A stretch of 6,509 nt of DNA from assembly GCA_049699975.1 (NCBI GenBank), contig JBNAWB010000200.1, forward strand, positions 1 through 6,509. The letters are read 5' to 3'. The notes below the pieces were generated by a model. The model was not told where the DNA came from. It was given only the letters and a program-made list of their open reading frames with translations, and searched no databases. Position numbers and translations under genes: made by a program. Of the stretch, positions 1 through 5,711 are shown one piece after another. The stretch comes from CAZAGD01 sp049699975 (lineage in GTDB: Bacteria; Desulfobacterota; SM23-61). Position 1 is the first letter of the stretch. The number at the start of each line of letters is the position of its first letter.

Positions 1-4
1 CTCT

Positions 5-52
5 CCCTCCCGCCTGAAGTAGGTACGAATTTCAAAAGTGATCGACGGTCAG
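5..52 (+). mobile_element. right-hand end of a MITE-like element (left part outside window)
   Basis: These bases match the right terminal arm of the complete element at 6151-6445 with one mismatch (G at 19 against C at 6412). The match ends at the same terminal TCGACGGTCAG. The copy lies in the same orientation as the downstream right arm, so it is read as the right end of another family member whose body lies upstream of the window. If so, the 9 bases that follow, AAAAGTAGG (53-61), should be repeated at its unseen left end. The similarity is seen directly; the mobile nature is inferred from the complete copy. Confidence 0.7.
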
Positions 53-110
53 AAAAGTAGGCCATTGCCTTAGGAGTCAAATTTTGATATATTTCGGTCA
101 TGCAATATAA

Positions 111-117
111 AAAGGAG
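111..117 (+). promoter_or_regulatory. Shine-Dalgarno site of the alpha/beta hydrolase
   Basis: AAAGGAG lies 10 bases before the ATG at 128 and supports that start. No convincing promoter is seen: TTGATA (84-89) with TATAAA (106-111) would begin transcription at or after this site. Confidence 0.75.
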
Positions 118-127
118 ATTAAATTTT

Positions 128-919
128 ATGGCTGACTTTTTCCAAATCGACAATTCCCCTTTGTTAAAATTTCTCTTTTACCCTCGGGGCGATTTTGCAC
201 CTTGCCCTGAAGGAGCTTTCGATTTCTTCGTAGAAGTAGAAGCAAAAGTGTCTGTCCATTGCCGTTTTTATCAAAAAAACGCCGCTTGGCCATCAATTCT
301 TTATTTTCATGGGAATGGGGAAATAGTTAGTGACCACGACGAAATTGCCCCTTGGTACCACCGCATTGGGGTAAATTTAATCGTCGCTGATTATCGGGGA
401 TATGGGAAAAGTACAGGCCATCCAAATTTTTCCAACTTAATAAAAGACGCCCACCAAATTTTCCAGGCTGTGCATAAAAAACTTGAGCAACAAAATTTAT
501 TTGCTGGTTTATGGATCATGGGCCGATCGATGGGCAGTGTTGCTGCTCTAGAATTAGGCTATCATTATCCCACCAAAATAAAAGGTATGATAATTGAAAG
601 CGGCTTTGCCAGCGTCACCAGGCTGATCCGCCATCTGGGATTACCAGCGAAGGGTCTCGATTTGGAACCAATAGAAAAGGAACGGCTGGAACTTATCCGC
701 CGCCTTACAACTCCAGCCCTAATTATTCATGGAGAATACGATAATCTCATTCCGCTGCGGGAAGCCCAAGATTTATTTGCCCTTCTTGGCTCCCCAGCGA
801 AAGAATTGGTTATTATCCCCAAAGCCGACCATAACAATATTTTATTTACCAATTTGGACCTTTACTTTGATTCCCTGCGAAATTTTATTTTTACCATCAC
901 TACCCCTTCTCCTCGCTGA
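128..919 (+). CDS. alpha/beta hydrolase, Bem46/ABHD13-like serine hydrolase
   Basis: This 263-residue cytosolic protein has the full layout of an alpha/beta hydrolase. The oxyanion strand motif YFHGNGE lies at about residues 59-65, followed by VADYRGYGKS at 86-95. The nucleophile elbow is GRSMG with Ser134. The acid is Asp205 in HGEYDNLIP, and the base is His235 in KADHNN, after a short cap region at about 160-195. The HGNG motif, the DYRGYG stretch and the size resemble the Bem46/ABHD13 group, whose bacterial members are mostly uncharacterised esterases or thioesterases. No signal peptide or membrane segment is evident. The gene stands alone: repeats lie upstream and about 850 bp without a gene lie downstream. 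The start has a well-placed AAAGGAG. Substrate cannot be read from the sequence. The fold and triad are certain, the subfamily only likely. Confidence 0.93.
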   Translation: MADFFQIDNSPLLKFLFYPRGDFAPCPEGAFDFFVEVEAKVSVHCRFYQKNAAWPSILYFHGNGEIVSDHDEIAPWYHRIGVNLIVADYRGYGKSTGHPNFSNLIKDAHQIFQAVHKKLEQQNLFAGLWIMGRSMGSVAALELGYHYPTKIKGMIIESGFASVTRLIRHLGLPAKGLDLEPIEKERLELIRRLTTPALIIHGEYDNLIPLREAQDLFALLGSPAKELVIIPKADHNNILFTNLDLYFDSLRNFIFTITTPSPR

Positions 920-942
920 GATTGGGTAACCATCCCTTTTTC

Positions 943-994
943 GTCATGGTGAGCGCAGCATGGGTCGCATCGACCTACGCTCGCTCGTAATGAC
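943..994. repeat. nested imperfect palindrome
   Basis: Three nested arms can be seen: GTCAT (943-947) with ATGAC (990-994), GAGCG (951-955) with CGCTC (978-982), and GGTCG (963-967) with CGACC (971-975) around a 3-base loop. It resembles the dispersed repeats of the GTCATTGCGAG type found between genes in many bacterial genomes. It starts 23 bases after the hydrolase stop codon and could end its transcript, but no T-tract follows. Confidence 0.6.
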
Positions 995-1029
995 CTAGAG
1001 GAATTGTAGGGCTTCTCTGAAAGTATTAA

Positions 1030-1167
1030 CCGCAGAGCGCGCCAAGAGCGCAGAGAAATTTAAAATATATTTAGCCACAGAGGGCACGGAGGCCACAGAG
1101 GAAATTTTAATATAAATTTTGCCCCAGAGATTAAGGAGCGTACAGAGGAGCATAAATAATAATTTTA
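1030..1167. repeat. three degenerate tandem units of about 45 bp, CAGAG-rich
   Basis: Units begin near 1030 (CCGCAGAG), 1074 (GCCACAGAG) and 1121 (GCCCCAGAG). Each has a GC-richer half with repeated CAGAG or GGAG words, then an AT-rich tail such as GAAATTTTAATATAAATTTT. A fourth, solitary head occurs at 1297-1326 (GCCACAGAGGATAAAGAG). No open frame or promoter is evident. Such CACAGAG-type repeats are dispersed in many environmental genomes and have no known function. Confidence 0.6.
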
Positions 1168-1177
1168 ATCCTGAAAA

Positions 1178-1198
1178 TCTGCGTTCATCTGCGTCCCA
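1178..1198. repeat. short direct repeat TCTGCGT
   Basis: TCTGCGT occurs twice with three bases between, in the form TCTGCGTTCATCTGCGTCC. This word pair is a familiar intergenic repeat in environmental bacterial genomes. It lies just after the CAGAG tandem array and probably belongs to the same block of repeats. Confidence 0.45.
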
Positions 1199-1210
1199 TA
1201 TTTTCCATTC

Positions 1211-1251
1211 ATTACGAGATCGCCGCAGTCGCTGCGCTCCCTCGCGATGAC
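1211..1251. repeat. REP-like palindrome
   Basis: The stretch from ATTACGAG to GCGATGAC has a perfect central hairpin CGCAG-TCG-CTGCG (1224-1236), and its flanks match the common GTCAT..CGAG repeat style. It resembles the palindrome at 943-994, including the word pair ATTACGAG here and CTCGTAAT there. It lies between genes and carries no coding signal. Confidence 0.5.
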
Positions 1252-1334
1252 ATTAGGATACGGGCAAAGAGGAAGCCAGGATTAAAAGTATTTTTTGCCA
1301 CAGAGGATAAAGAGATCACCGAGAATTTAAAGGT

Positions 1335-1380
1335 AACCCCTCCTTCCTCCCCTTAATTTAAGGGGAGGTTAGGTGGGGTT
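1335..1380. repeat. strong hairpin, CCTCCCCTTAA family
   Basis: An 11-base arm CCTCCCCTTAA (1346-1356) is followed after one base by its exact complement TTAAGGGGAGG (1358-1368). An outer pair AACCCC (1335-1340) and GGGGTT (1375-1380) extends it. It looks like a dispersed repeat of the same general kind as 6031-6102. No T-tract follows on the plus strand. Confidence 0.65.
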
Positions 1381-1412
1381 AAAGAATTTGCCAAATAGGA
1401 GAGTGGAAACTT

Positions 1413-1470
1413 AAGGGCAAGGGCTCATCCCTGGCCGCATTTTCGGCAAGCCCTAAAGGCTTGCCCCACG
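1413..1470 (-). repeat. GGCAAGCC palindromic repeat, copy 1 (inverted relative to copy 2)
   Basis: It holds the hairpin GGCAAGCC (1445-1452), loop CTAAA, GGCTTGCC (1458-1465). Read on the minus strand it begins CGTGGGGCAAGCCTTTAG and aligns along most of its length with the copy at 5815-5871. The two copies lie in opposite orientation on either side of the four central genes. Confidence 0.6.
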
Positions 1471-1740
1471 TTTTATCCCTAATCACCCAGGAACCGCCAT
1501 CCAGGGCAAATAATAAATCAACCTGGCATATACTTTCTTACTTTTAGCAAAGGAGAGAAGGAGGAGTTGTTTAACAAAATTTAAAGAGCTTAAAAGTACG
1601 TAATACAGGGCATGGGTTAGGTGTCCACTAAAAATTCCTATAATAATGCCATTCTTCAGGGATGAATTACATTATTTTTAAAAATTAAAGGTGAGGAATA
1701 AAGGAAAGCAGTTGTCTTTTTCTGGAGAAAGAGCTATCCT
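1471..1740. other. gene-free stretch before the cysteine hydrolase
   Basis: No gene or RNA could be recognised here. It has a weak hairpin CCAGG/CCTGG (1501-1526), a purine-rich run near 1551-1566, and the 11-base word AGGTGTCCACT (1619-1629), which recurs at 5964-5974. A TATAAT hexamer is listed separately. Confidence 0.5.
1639..1644 (+). promoter_or_regulatory. possible -10 box for the cysteine hydrolase gene
   Basis: A perfect TATAAT lies 127 bases before the chosen start at 1771. The best -35 in range is poor (GTTAGG at 1616-1621, spacing 17) and overlaps the repeated word AGGTGTCCACT. Chance occurrence in AT-rich DNA is quite possible. Confidence 0.3.
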
Positions 1741-1756
1741 ATGGAAAATTATAAAG

Positions 1757-1764
1757 AAAGGAGG
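1757..1764 (+). promoter_or_regulatory. Shine-Dalgarno site fixing the cysteine hydrolase start
   Basis: AAAGGAGG lies 6 bases before ATG 1771. It is much stronger than anything before the in-frame upstream ATG at 1741, so the start at 1771 is preferred. Confidence 0.8.
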
Positions 1765-1770
1765 AGTCCC

Positions 1771-2373
1771 ATGAAAGCCCAAGAAACCGCCATCGTTTTT
1801 ATTGAGTTTCAAAATGACTTCTGCAAAGAAGGAGGTGCCCTTTACGAAGGAGTAAAAGAGCAAATTAAAGCCCAAAACACAATTAAAAATGCCCAGGATT
1901 GCCTCCAGCGTGCCCGCGGAAAATGTCTTACTTTACTGGTGCCCATTCTTTTTGAAGAAGATTACACTGATATAGGTTGCCTGGAAGTTTTAGGCCCTAT
2001 TCATATCAACGCTGCCAAGGCAAAAGCTTTCCGCAAGGGTACTTGGGGCGGAGAGATTATTGACGAATTGAAGCCCACTAAGCAAGATATCGTCGTGGAA
2101 GGCAAAAGAACCCTGGATGCTTTTCACTCTAGCAATATTGATTTTATCCTCCGCGTCAACTGCATAAAAAATGTAGCCTTCTGCGGATTCCTCACTAATG
2201 TATGTGTGGAAGGAACAGCCCGGTCCGCTTACGATAAAGGATATAAAGTTTTTCTTCTGAAAGACTGCTGTGCGGCTATTTCCGCCGAAGAGCAAAAATA
2301 TGTGGAAGAAAAATTCTTCCCCTATATCGGCGAAGTATTAACCCATGATGAATTCTTAAAAAGGCTAGAATAA
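1771..2373 (+). CDS. isochorismatase-family cysteine hydrolase
   Basis: The 200-residue protein has the isochorismatase-like hydrolase layout. It starts with AIVFIEFQNDFC (residues 7-18), has the basic residue Lys112 in VVEGKRTLDAF, and the nucleophile Cys145 in GFLTNVCVEGTARSAYDKGY. The family cleaves amides, ureides or vinyl ethers in the cytosol through an Asp-Lys-Cys triad (nicotinamidase, N-carbamoylsarcosine amidase, isochorismatase). Here the position of the catalytic Asp (IDxQNDF in most members) is Glu12 (IEFQNDF). Length is normal for the single-domain family. Residue numbers count from ATG 1771; an upstream in-frame ATG at 1741 would add 10 residues but overlaps the strong AAAGGAGG. 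A decarboxylase gene follows 92-93 bp downstream in the same direction, past a hairpin. Substrate is unknown and true isochorismatase activity is not implied. Confidence 0.92.
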   Translation: MKAQETAIVFIEFQNDFCKEGGALYEGVKEQIKAQNTIKNAQDCLQRARGKCLTLLVPILFEEDYTDIGCLEVLGPIHINAAKAKAFRKGTWGGEIIDELKPTKQDIVVEGKRTLDAFHSSNIDFILRVNCIKNVAFCGFLTNVCVEGTARSAYDKGYKVFLLKDCCAAISAEEQKYVEEKFFPYIGEVLTHDEFLKRLE

Positions 2374-2386
2374 GGGGAAAATTTTT

Positions 2387-2391
2387 AGGAG
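2387..2391 (+). promoter_or_regulatory. Shine-Dalgarno site of the putative leader ORF
   Basis: AGGAG lies 8 bases before ATG 2400, a textbook spacing. It serves no other visible gene, because the decarboxylase start is some 75 bases further on. Confidence 0.45.
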
Positions 2392-2399
2392 ATGCCATA

Positions 2400-2435
2400 A
2401 TGTTTTATGGGCTGCTTAATTTAAGCAACCCATAA
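2400..2435 (+). CDS. putative 11-residue leader peptide before the decarboxylase
   Basis: The frame reads MFYGLLNLSNP then TAA. It has a well-spaced AGGAG and lies almost exactly over the hairpin at 2404-2436, so a ribosome on this frame would melt the hairpin. Codons 2 and 3 are Phe and Tyr, and the next gene is an aromatic-amino-acid-type decarboxylase. That suggests attenuation by a leader peptide, but this is inference. With only 11 codons it could be chance, and the hairpin could be a plain terminator. Confidence 0.3.
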   Translation: MFYGLLNLSNP

Positions 2436-2436
2436 A
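2404..2436 (+). terminator. intergenic hairpin between hydrolase and decarboxylase (terminator or attenuator)
   Basis: Two 16-base arms (2404-2419 and 2421-2436) are complementary except at one position, around a single central T. The stem starts TTTATGGG and ends CCCATAAA. TTCTAAATTTTTAAT follows, a broken T-rich tail. It lies 30 bases after the hydrolase stop and 29 bases before the decarboxylase start. It could end the upstream transcript in part, or work as an attenuator together with the small overlapping ORF. Confidence 0.55.
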
Positions 2437-2465
2437 TTCTAAATTTTTAATAAAAGGGAATGGAA

Positions 2466-3905
2466 ATGAACAAAGAAAAGAGTTTTCACATGGATCCCGA
2501 CGAATTTCGTCGCTGGGGTTATGCCGTGATAGACTGGATTGCTGATTACTACAAACACGTAGAATCTTTACCAGTCTTATCCCGAGTGCAACCGGGTGAG
2601 ATTCGAGCCAAACTTCCCCCTCACCCCCCGCGTCAAGGCGAACCTTTTTCCCAAATTCTGGCTGACCTGGATAATATTATTCTGCCTGGGATTACCCATT
2701 GGCAGTCTCCTAAATTTTTTGCCTATTTCCCAGCTAATTCCTCTGGCCCTTCTGTATTAGGGGAACTATTGGCCGCAGGCTTGGGAGTACAAGGAATGCT
2801 CTGGTCAACAAGCCCGGCTTGCACAGAGTTGGAAACGCATGTATTGGATTGGTTAGTTGAGCTTTTAGATTTGCCCGAAAAATTCAAATCCCAAAGAAGC
2901 GGTGGTGGAGTAATTCAAGATTCTGCTTCCAGTGCGGCTCTTTGTGCTATCTTAGCGGCCCGCGAGCGGGCCACCAATTTTTTGACTAATGAACGCGGAT
3001 ACACTGGAAAGCTGATCGCCTATGCTTCTACCCAAACCCATTCTTCCATTGAGAAAGGAGTGAAGATTGCGGGGATAGGCAGGGAAAATTTGCGTTTAAT
3101 AGATGTGGATAAAAATTTTGCTATGCGTCCTGATTTATTAGCCGGGCAAATTAAAAAAGATCGGGAAGCAGGATGGCTTCCTTTCTTTGTCTGCGCTACG
3201 GTAGGGACTACTTCCTCTAATGCCCTTGATCCCCTGGCGGAAATAGGAGCCATATGTCAGCAGGAAGGCCTTTGGCTACATGTGGATGGCGCCATGGCTG
3301 GGACAGCCGCCCTCTGTCCAGAATTCCGTTATATCCATTCCGGCTTGGAGTTCGCGGACAGCTACTGCTTTAACCCCCATAAATGGATGTTTACTAATTT
3401 TGATTGTGATTGTTTCTTCGTTGCTGACCGCCAAATTTTGATCAAGATATTCAGCATTCTCCCAGAATATTTGCGTAATCGAGCCTCCGAAAGTGGAGCA
3501 GTATTTGATTATCGAGATTGGCAAATTCCCTTAGGAAGACGCTTTCGCGCCCTGAAGCTCTGGTTCGTTATCCGCCACTATGGGGTGGAAGGGTTACAGT
3601 ATCATATTCGGCGGCACGTGGCCTTAGCCCAGGAGTTCGCTCAATGGGTTAGAGCGGATGAGCGTTTTGAGTTGGTAGTTCCCCCGCCTTTGAATTTAGT
3701 GTGCTTCCGGCATAAAGGCGGAGATACCCTAAACGAAAGAATTTTGGATCAGGTAAATAAAAGTGGGGATTTATTTTTGACGCACACAAAGTTAAACGAG
3801 AAATTTACTTTACGCCTGTGCGTGGGACAGACCCACACCGCAGCTCGCCATGTGCGGGCGGCGTGGGAAAAAATTTGCCACGTGGCCAATGAATTAACAA
3901 AATAA
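2466..3905 (+). CDS. group II PLP-dependent aromatic-L-amino-acid-type decarboxylase
   Basis: The protein aligns by eye along its full length with animal and plant aromatic-amino-acid decarboxylases (DOPA, tryptophan and tyrosine decarboxylases). It removes CO2 from an amino acid to give an amine in the cytosol, using PLP. Numbering from ATG 2460: FFAYFPANSSGP at 86-97, SPACTELE at 118-125, TQTHSSIE with the PLP-stacking His194, HVDGAMAG with Asp276, and FNPHKW with Schiff-base Lys308. Loop Tyr337 (PEYLRN) is kept, which in this family marks a decarboxylase rather than an aldehyde synthase. Gly359 (IPLGRRF) sits where plant tryptophan decarboxylases have Gly and tyrosine decarboxylases have Ser. 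Two ATGs compete: AAAAGGGA (2452-2459) abuts 2460 but is 6 bases from 2466, so 2466 (479 residues) is preferred. The closest known substrate cannot be named from sequence alone. The convergent minus-strand gene ends 12 bp away. Confidence 0.95.
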   Translation: MNKEKSFHMDPDEFRRWGYAVIDWIADYYKHVESLPVLSRVQPGEIRAKLPPHPPRQGEPFSQILADLDNIILPGITHWQSPKFFAYFPANSSGPSVLGELLAAGLGVQGMLWSTSPACTELETHVLDWLVELLDLPEKFKSQRSGGGVIQDSASSAALCAILAARERATNFLTNERGYTGKLIAYASTQTHSSIEKGVKIAGIGRENLRLIDVDKNFAMRPDLLAGQIKKDREAGWLPFFVCATVGTTSSNALDPLAEIGAICQQEGLWLHVDGAMAGTAALCPEFRYIHSGLEFADSYCFNPHKWMFTNFDCDCFFVADRQILIKIFSILPEYLRNRASESGAVFDYRDWQIPLGRRFRALKLWFVIRHYGVEGLQYHIRRHVALAQEFAQWVRADERFELVVPPPLNLVCFRHKGGDTLNERILDQVNKSGDLFLTHTKLNEKFTLRLCVGQTHTAARHVRAAWEKICHVANELTK

Positions 3906-3907
3906 TA

Positions 3908-3923
3908 GATTGGCGAATCAATC
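3908..3923 (-). terminator. weak hairpin between convergent genes
   Basis: GATTG (3908-3912) pairs with CAATC (3919-3923) around a 6-base loop. On the minus strand it is followed by TATTATTTTG, so it may serve as a weak terminator for the minus-strand operon. It overlaps that operon's stop codon. The stem is only 5 bp. Confidence 0.25.
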
Positions 3924-4457
3924 AAAATTAAAATCTACGGCAATTTTAATAATTTTACTGGCGGGCAAATTTAAGATTTTTTTGACACCTGTCCGTCTCG
4001 ATATTTCTCTTATAATTTTTTCAATTTTTTGCGCCGTTGGCGCAATCAAGGTAAACCAAATATTGTAATCTCCTGCCCGTTCATAATTATGGGTTACTCC
4101 GGGATACGCATTTACTACTTCAATAAATTTTGGCAATTTCTCCACCGGAACTTTGGCCGCGCAAAGAGTAGAAGTAAAGCCCATAGCGCGCGCACTAAAA
4201 CTGGCTCCCAGACGGCGAATAATGCCCGCGGCATGCATCCTCTGCACGCGGGCCAAAATTTCTTTTTCTTTTAACTTTAATTTGCGGGCTAAAGCTAAAT
4301 AAGGGCGGTGAGTTATGGGAAAATTCCTCTGAATCTCATTAAGGATGAGCCGATCTATTTGATCGAGGGTTAACTTTGGCGCCACTGCTGATTCTTTCTT
4401 TCCTTCCCGCTTAGTATTTTCTTTTAGCTTACGCAAATCAGTCTTTGATCTCGCCAT
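3918..4457 (-). CDS. siroheme decarboxylase-like (AhbA/AhbB/NirD-type) Lrp/AsnC-fold protein
   Basis: This 179-residue protein has an Lrp/AsnC-type helix-turn-helix region (about 31-82, ending GIIRRLGASF) and an alpha/beta ligand domain with GVTHNYERAGDYNIWFTL at 120-137 and LPASKIIKIAVDF at 164-176. These IRR, THNYxR and NIWFT motifs, and RPY at 51-53, mark the siroheme decarboxylase group rather than Lrp regulators. AhbA/AhbB and NirD/L/G/H convert siroheme to 12,18-didecarboxysiroheme for alternative heme or heme d1 synthesis. Known enzymes work as two paralogous subunits, yet only one gene is in this window. About 28 residues of basic, probably disordered N-terminus precede the domain. 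The start at 4457 has GGGAG 8 bases upstream and overlaps the preceding radical SAM gene by 34 bp, so translation is probably coupled. An in-frame ATG at 4526 would add 23 residues read from inside that gene and is less likely. A regulator role is possible but less likely. Confidence 0.85.
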   Translation of the reverse strand: MARSKTDLRKLKENTKREGKKESAVAPKLTLDQIDRLILNEIQRNFPITHRPYLALARKLKLKEKEILARVQRMHAAGIIRRLGASFSARAMGFTSTLCAAKVPVEKLPKFIEVVNAYPGVTHNYERAGDYNIWFTLIAPTAQKIEKIIREISRRTGVKKILNLPASKIIKIAVDFNFD

Positions 4458-5662
4458 TTGATTATCTCCCAGGCTAAAACTTCCTGTTCTTTCCACCAGC
4501 CATCTAACTTCTTTTTCTTTTCCCAAGCTATTAAAGTATTTTTAGTCTGTTCATCTATAAGAGAAGGCTCTTTATAAAAAAGGGGCGTTCCAGGCAGAGG
4601 CAGAAAAGAATGAGCGTGAATCTTCGCCCCATACTCTTCAATCATGCGGGTAGCTAAATTTAGAGAAAGGAGGCGGTCGGAGCTACTTTCCTCAGGAAAT
4701 CCAAAGATAAAATCAACATGTGGCAAAAAGCCTGCCTGATAAATTAACTTGACGGCTTCTAAGGCGCTTTCCGCAGTGTGTCCACGATGCAGTTTTTGCA
4801 ATAAAGCATTACTTCCGGATTGCCCTCCTAAAACAATGGTGCGGTTGTGGCAAAATTTTTTAATGAGCTCCAGAACCTCCTTGGAGACCCAATCTGGTCG
4901 TACTTCCGAAGGGAAAGAGCCGAAATTAATCTTAGTATAACCGGCCTCTTGGCAAGCAGTAAACAGTTCTCTTAGAGCCGATAAATTTGGTTGAATATCA
5001 TCTTTAGCTCCATAAGCCAAAGCATTGGGGGATATAAATGAACAACGTTGGTAACCAAAGGCAGCTGCTTTTTGCAACTGTTGAGTAAGGTTATCTAAAT
5101 TCCTATGGCGCGGGTAATTTCCAAATATTCGTGGCGTCTGGCAAAATGTACATCCATACGGACAGCCCCGCGTAATTTCTAAAGGAGCAAAAAAATTATC
5201 TTCGCTGAAGAAAGGGGGGAAAGAAGGTACACATCCTTTTTTGTTCCTGGGAGAAATGATCTTTTCTGCTGGGAGCCGTCCCGCAAAAAATTTCTCCACA
5301 AACTCTGGCCAAGTTTCCTCCGCTTCCCCTAAAAATACAAAATCGAAGCCTAATTTTAAAGTCCCTTGCGGATCAGCGGTAGGATGAGGACCACCAGCAA
5401 TAATAATGATTTCATCTTGAAAAGTTTTGCGCAAATCTTCTATCTCCTCCTTAACTCTGATTAGCCAGGGAGTCATAAAAGAATATCCAATCAAGGTTAT
5501 CCTAGGTTGGATTTTTTCTTTTAAGTCTTTTAAAGATTCTGTTGTCGTAATGCTTATTTTTCTTGTCCAGCCCTTTTCCTCCAGGCCGCCCAGGAGAGTT
5601 GGTAGGGTATATCTATTCTCTCTTGTCCTACGCATGATTAAGAGTGGTCGTTCTACCTTCAT
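4424..5662 (-). CDS. B12-binding/radical SAM protein, MJ_1487-like family
   Basis: The 412-residue protein has an N-terminal cobalamin-binding-like Rossmann domain (about 1-130; IGYSFMTPW at 58-66, IIAGGPHPTADP at 87-98, FDFVFLGEAEETW at 106-118). It lacks the DxHxxG histidine of base-off B12 enzymes. The radical SAM core follows: ITRGCPYGCTFCQTPRIFG at 163-181, with Cys167, Cys171 and Cys174 in the CxxxCxxC pattern that binds the 4Fe-4S cluster. VLGGQSGSN (277-285), LHRGHT (291-296) and VDFIFGFPEE (316-325) complete it. The order and motifs resemble the MJ_1487 family (TIGR04013), known mostly from methanogens and scattered bacteria and of unknown reaction. No SPASM-type cysteines are seen at the C-terminus, unlike AhbC, AhbD or NirJ. 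The open frame runs upstream to 5851, but that part crosses palindromic repeats, so ATG 5662 is chosen. No Shine-Dalgarno precedes it. The next gene overlaps by 34 bp. Confidence 0.88.
   Translation of the reverse strand: MKVERPLLIMRRTRENRYTLPTLLGGLEEKGWTRKISITTTESLKDLKEKIQPRITLIGYSFMTPWLIRVKEEIEDLRKTFQDEIIIIAGGPHPTADPQGTLKLGFDFVFLGEAEETWPEFVEKFFAGRLPAEKIISPRNKKGCVPSFPPFFSEDNFFAPLEITRGCPYGCTFCQTPRIFGNYPRHRNLDNLTQQLQKAAAFGYQRCSFISPNALAYGAKDDIQPNLSALRELFTACQEAGYTKINFGSFPSEVRPDWVSKEVLELIKKFCHNRTIVLGGQSGSNALLQKLHRGHTAESALEAVKLIYQAGFLPHVDFIFGFPEESSSDRLLSLNLATRMIEEYGAKIHAHSFLPLPGTPLFYKEPSLIDEQTKNTLIAWEKKKKLDGWWKEQEVLAWEIIKWRDQRLICVS
4466..4470 (-). promoter_or_regulatory. Shine-Dalgarno site of the siroheme decarboxylase-like gene
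   Basis: On the minus strand GGGAG lies 8 bases before the ATG at 4457, inside the end of the radical SAM gene. It decides between this start and the upstream in-frame ATG at 4526. Confidence 0.65.
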
Positions 5663-5669
5663 GATATTT

Positions 5670-5700
5670 ATTTTATCTTTTGGCCCTGCCCTCTTGTCAA
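5670..5700 (-). promoter_or_regulatory. candidate promoter of the radical SAM operon
   Basis: On the minus strand a perfect TTGACA (5700-5695) is followed by GATAAAAT. Possible -10 boxes are GATAAA (spacing 17) or TAAAAT (spacing 19). Either puts the transcript start within a few bases of ATG 5662, which would make the message leaderless or nearly so. That fits the absence of a Shine-Dalgarno site. Confidence 0.5.
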
Positions 5701-5711
5701 AGTAAAAATAA

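Noticed and set aside
84..111. TTGATA...TATAAA promoter for the alpha/beta hydrolase
   Set aside because: Its transcript would begin at or after the AAAGGAG site at 111-117 and would lose the Shine-Dalgarno, so it is not credible with this start.
1030..1343. CRISPR array
   Set aside because: The CAGAG units are degenerate along their whole length, adjoin without unique spacers, and no cas gene is present.
1522..1540. Sigma-54-like promoter at CTGGCATATACTTTC
   Set aside because: The -24 GG is present, but the required GC at the -12 position is CT.
1551..1584. Purine-rich Shine-Dalgarno-like run followed by TTG
   Set aside because: The frame from TTG 1567 closes after five codons and nothing else supports it.
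1741..1770. Upstream in-frame start of the cysteine hydrolase
   Set aside because: The 10 extra codons cover the strong AAAGGAGG site that serves ATG 1771, and family proteins begin close to the AIVFIEFQNDF strand.
1678..1875. Minus-strand open frame of 65 codons across the hydrolase start
   Set aside because: It is a shadow frame of the cysteine hydrolase and its upstream region, with no family motif. The same holds for the frames at 729-929, 1990-2295, 3020-3253, 3276-3524, 4029-4274, 4749-4940 and 5427-5705.
2460..2465. ATG 2460 as start of the decarboxylase
   Set aside because: The AAAAGGGA site touches this ATG directly. ATG 2466, six bases after the site, has a workable spacing; the difference is only two residues.
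3918..4457. Plain Lrp/AsnC transcription regulator
   Set aside because: The THNYxR, NIWFT and IRR motifs and the LPAxKxxKI end fit siroheme decarboxylases better, though a sensory role cannot be excluded.
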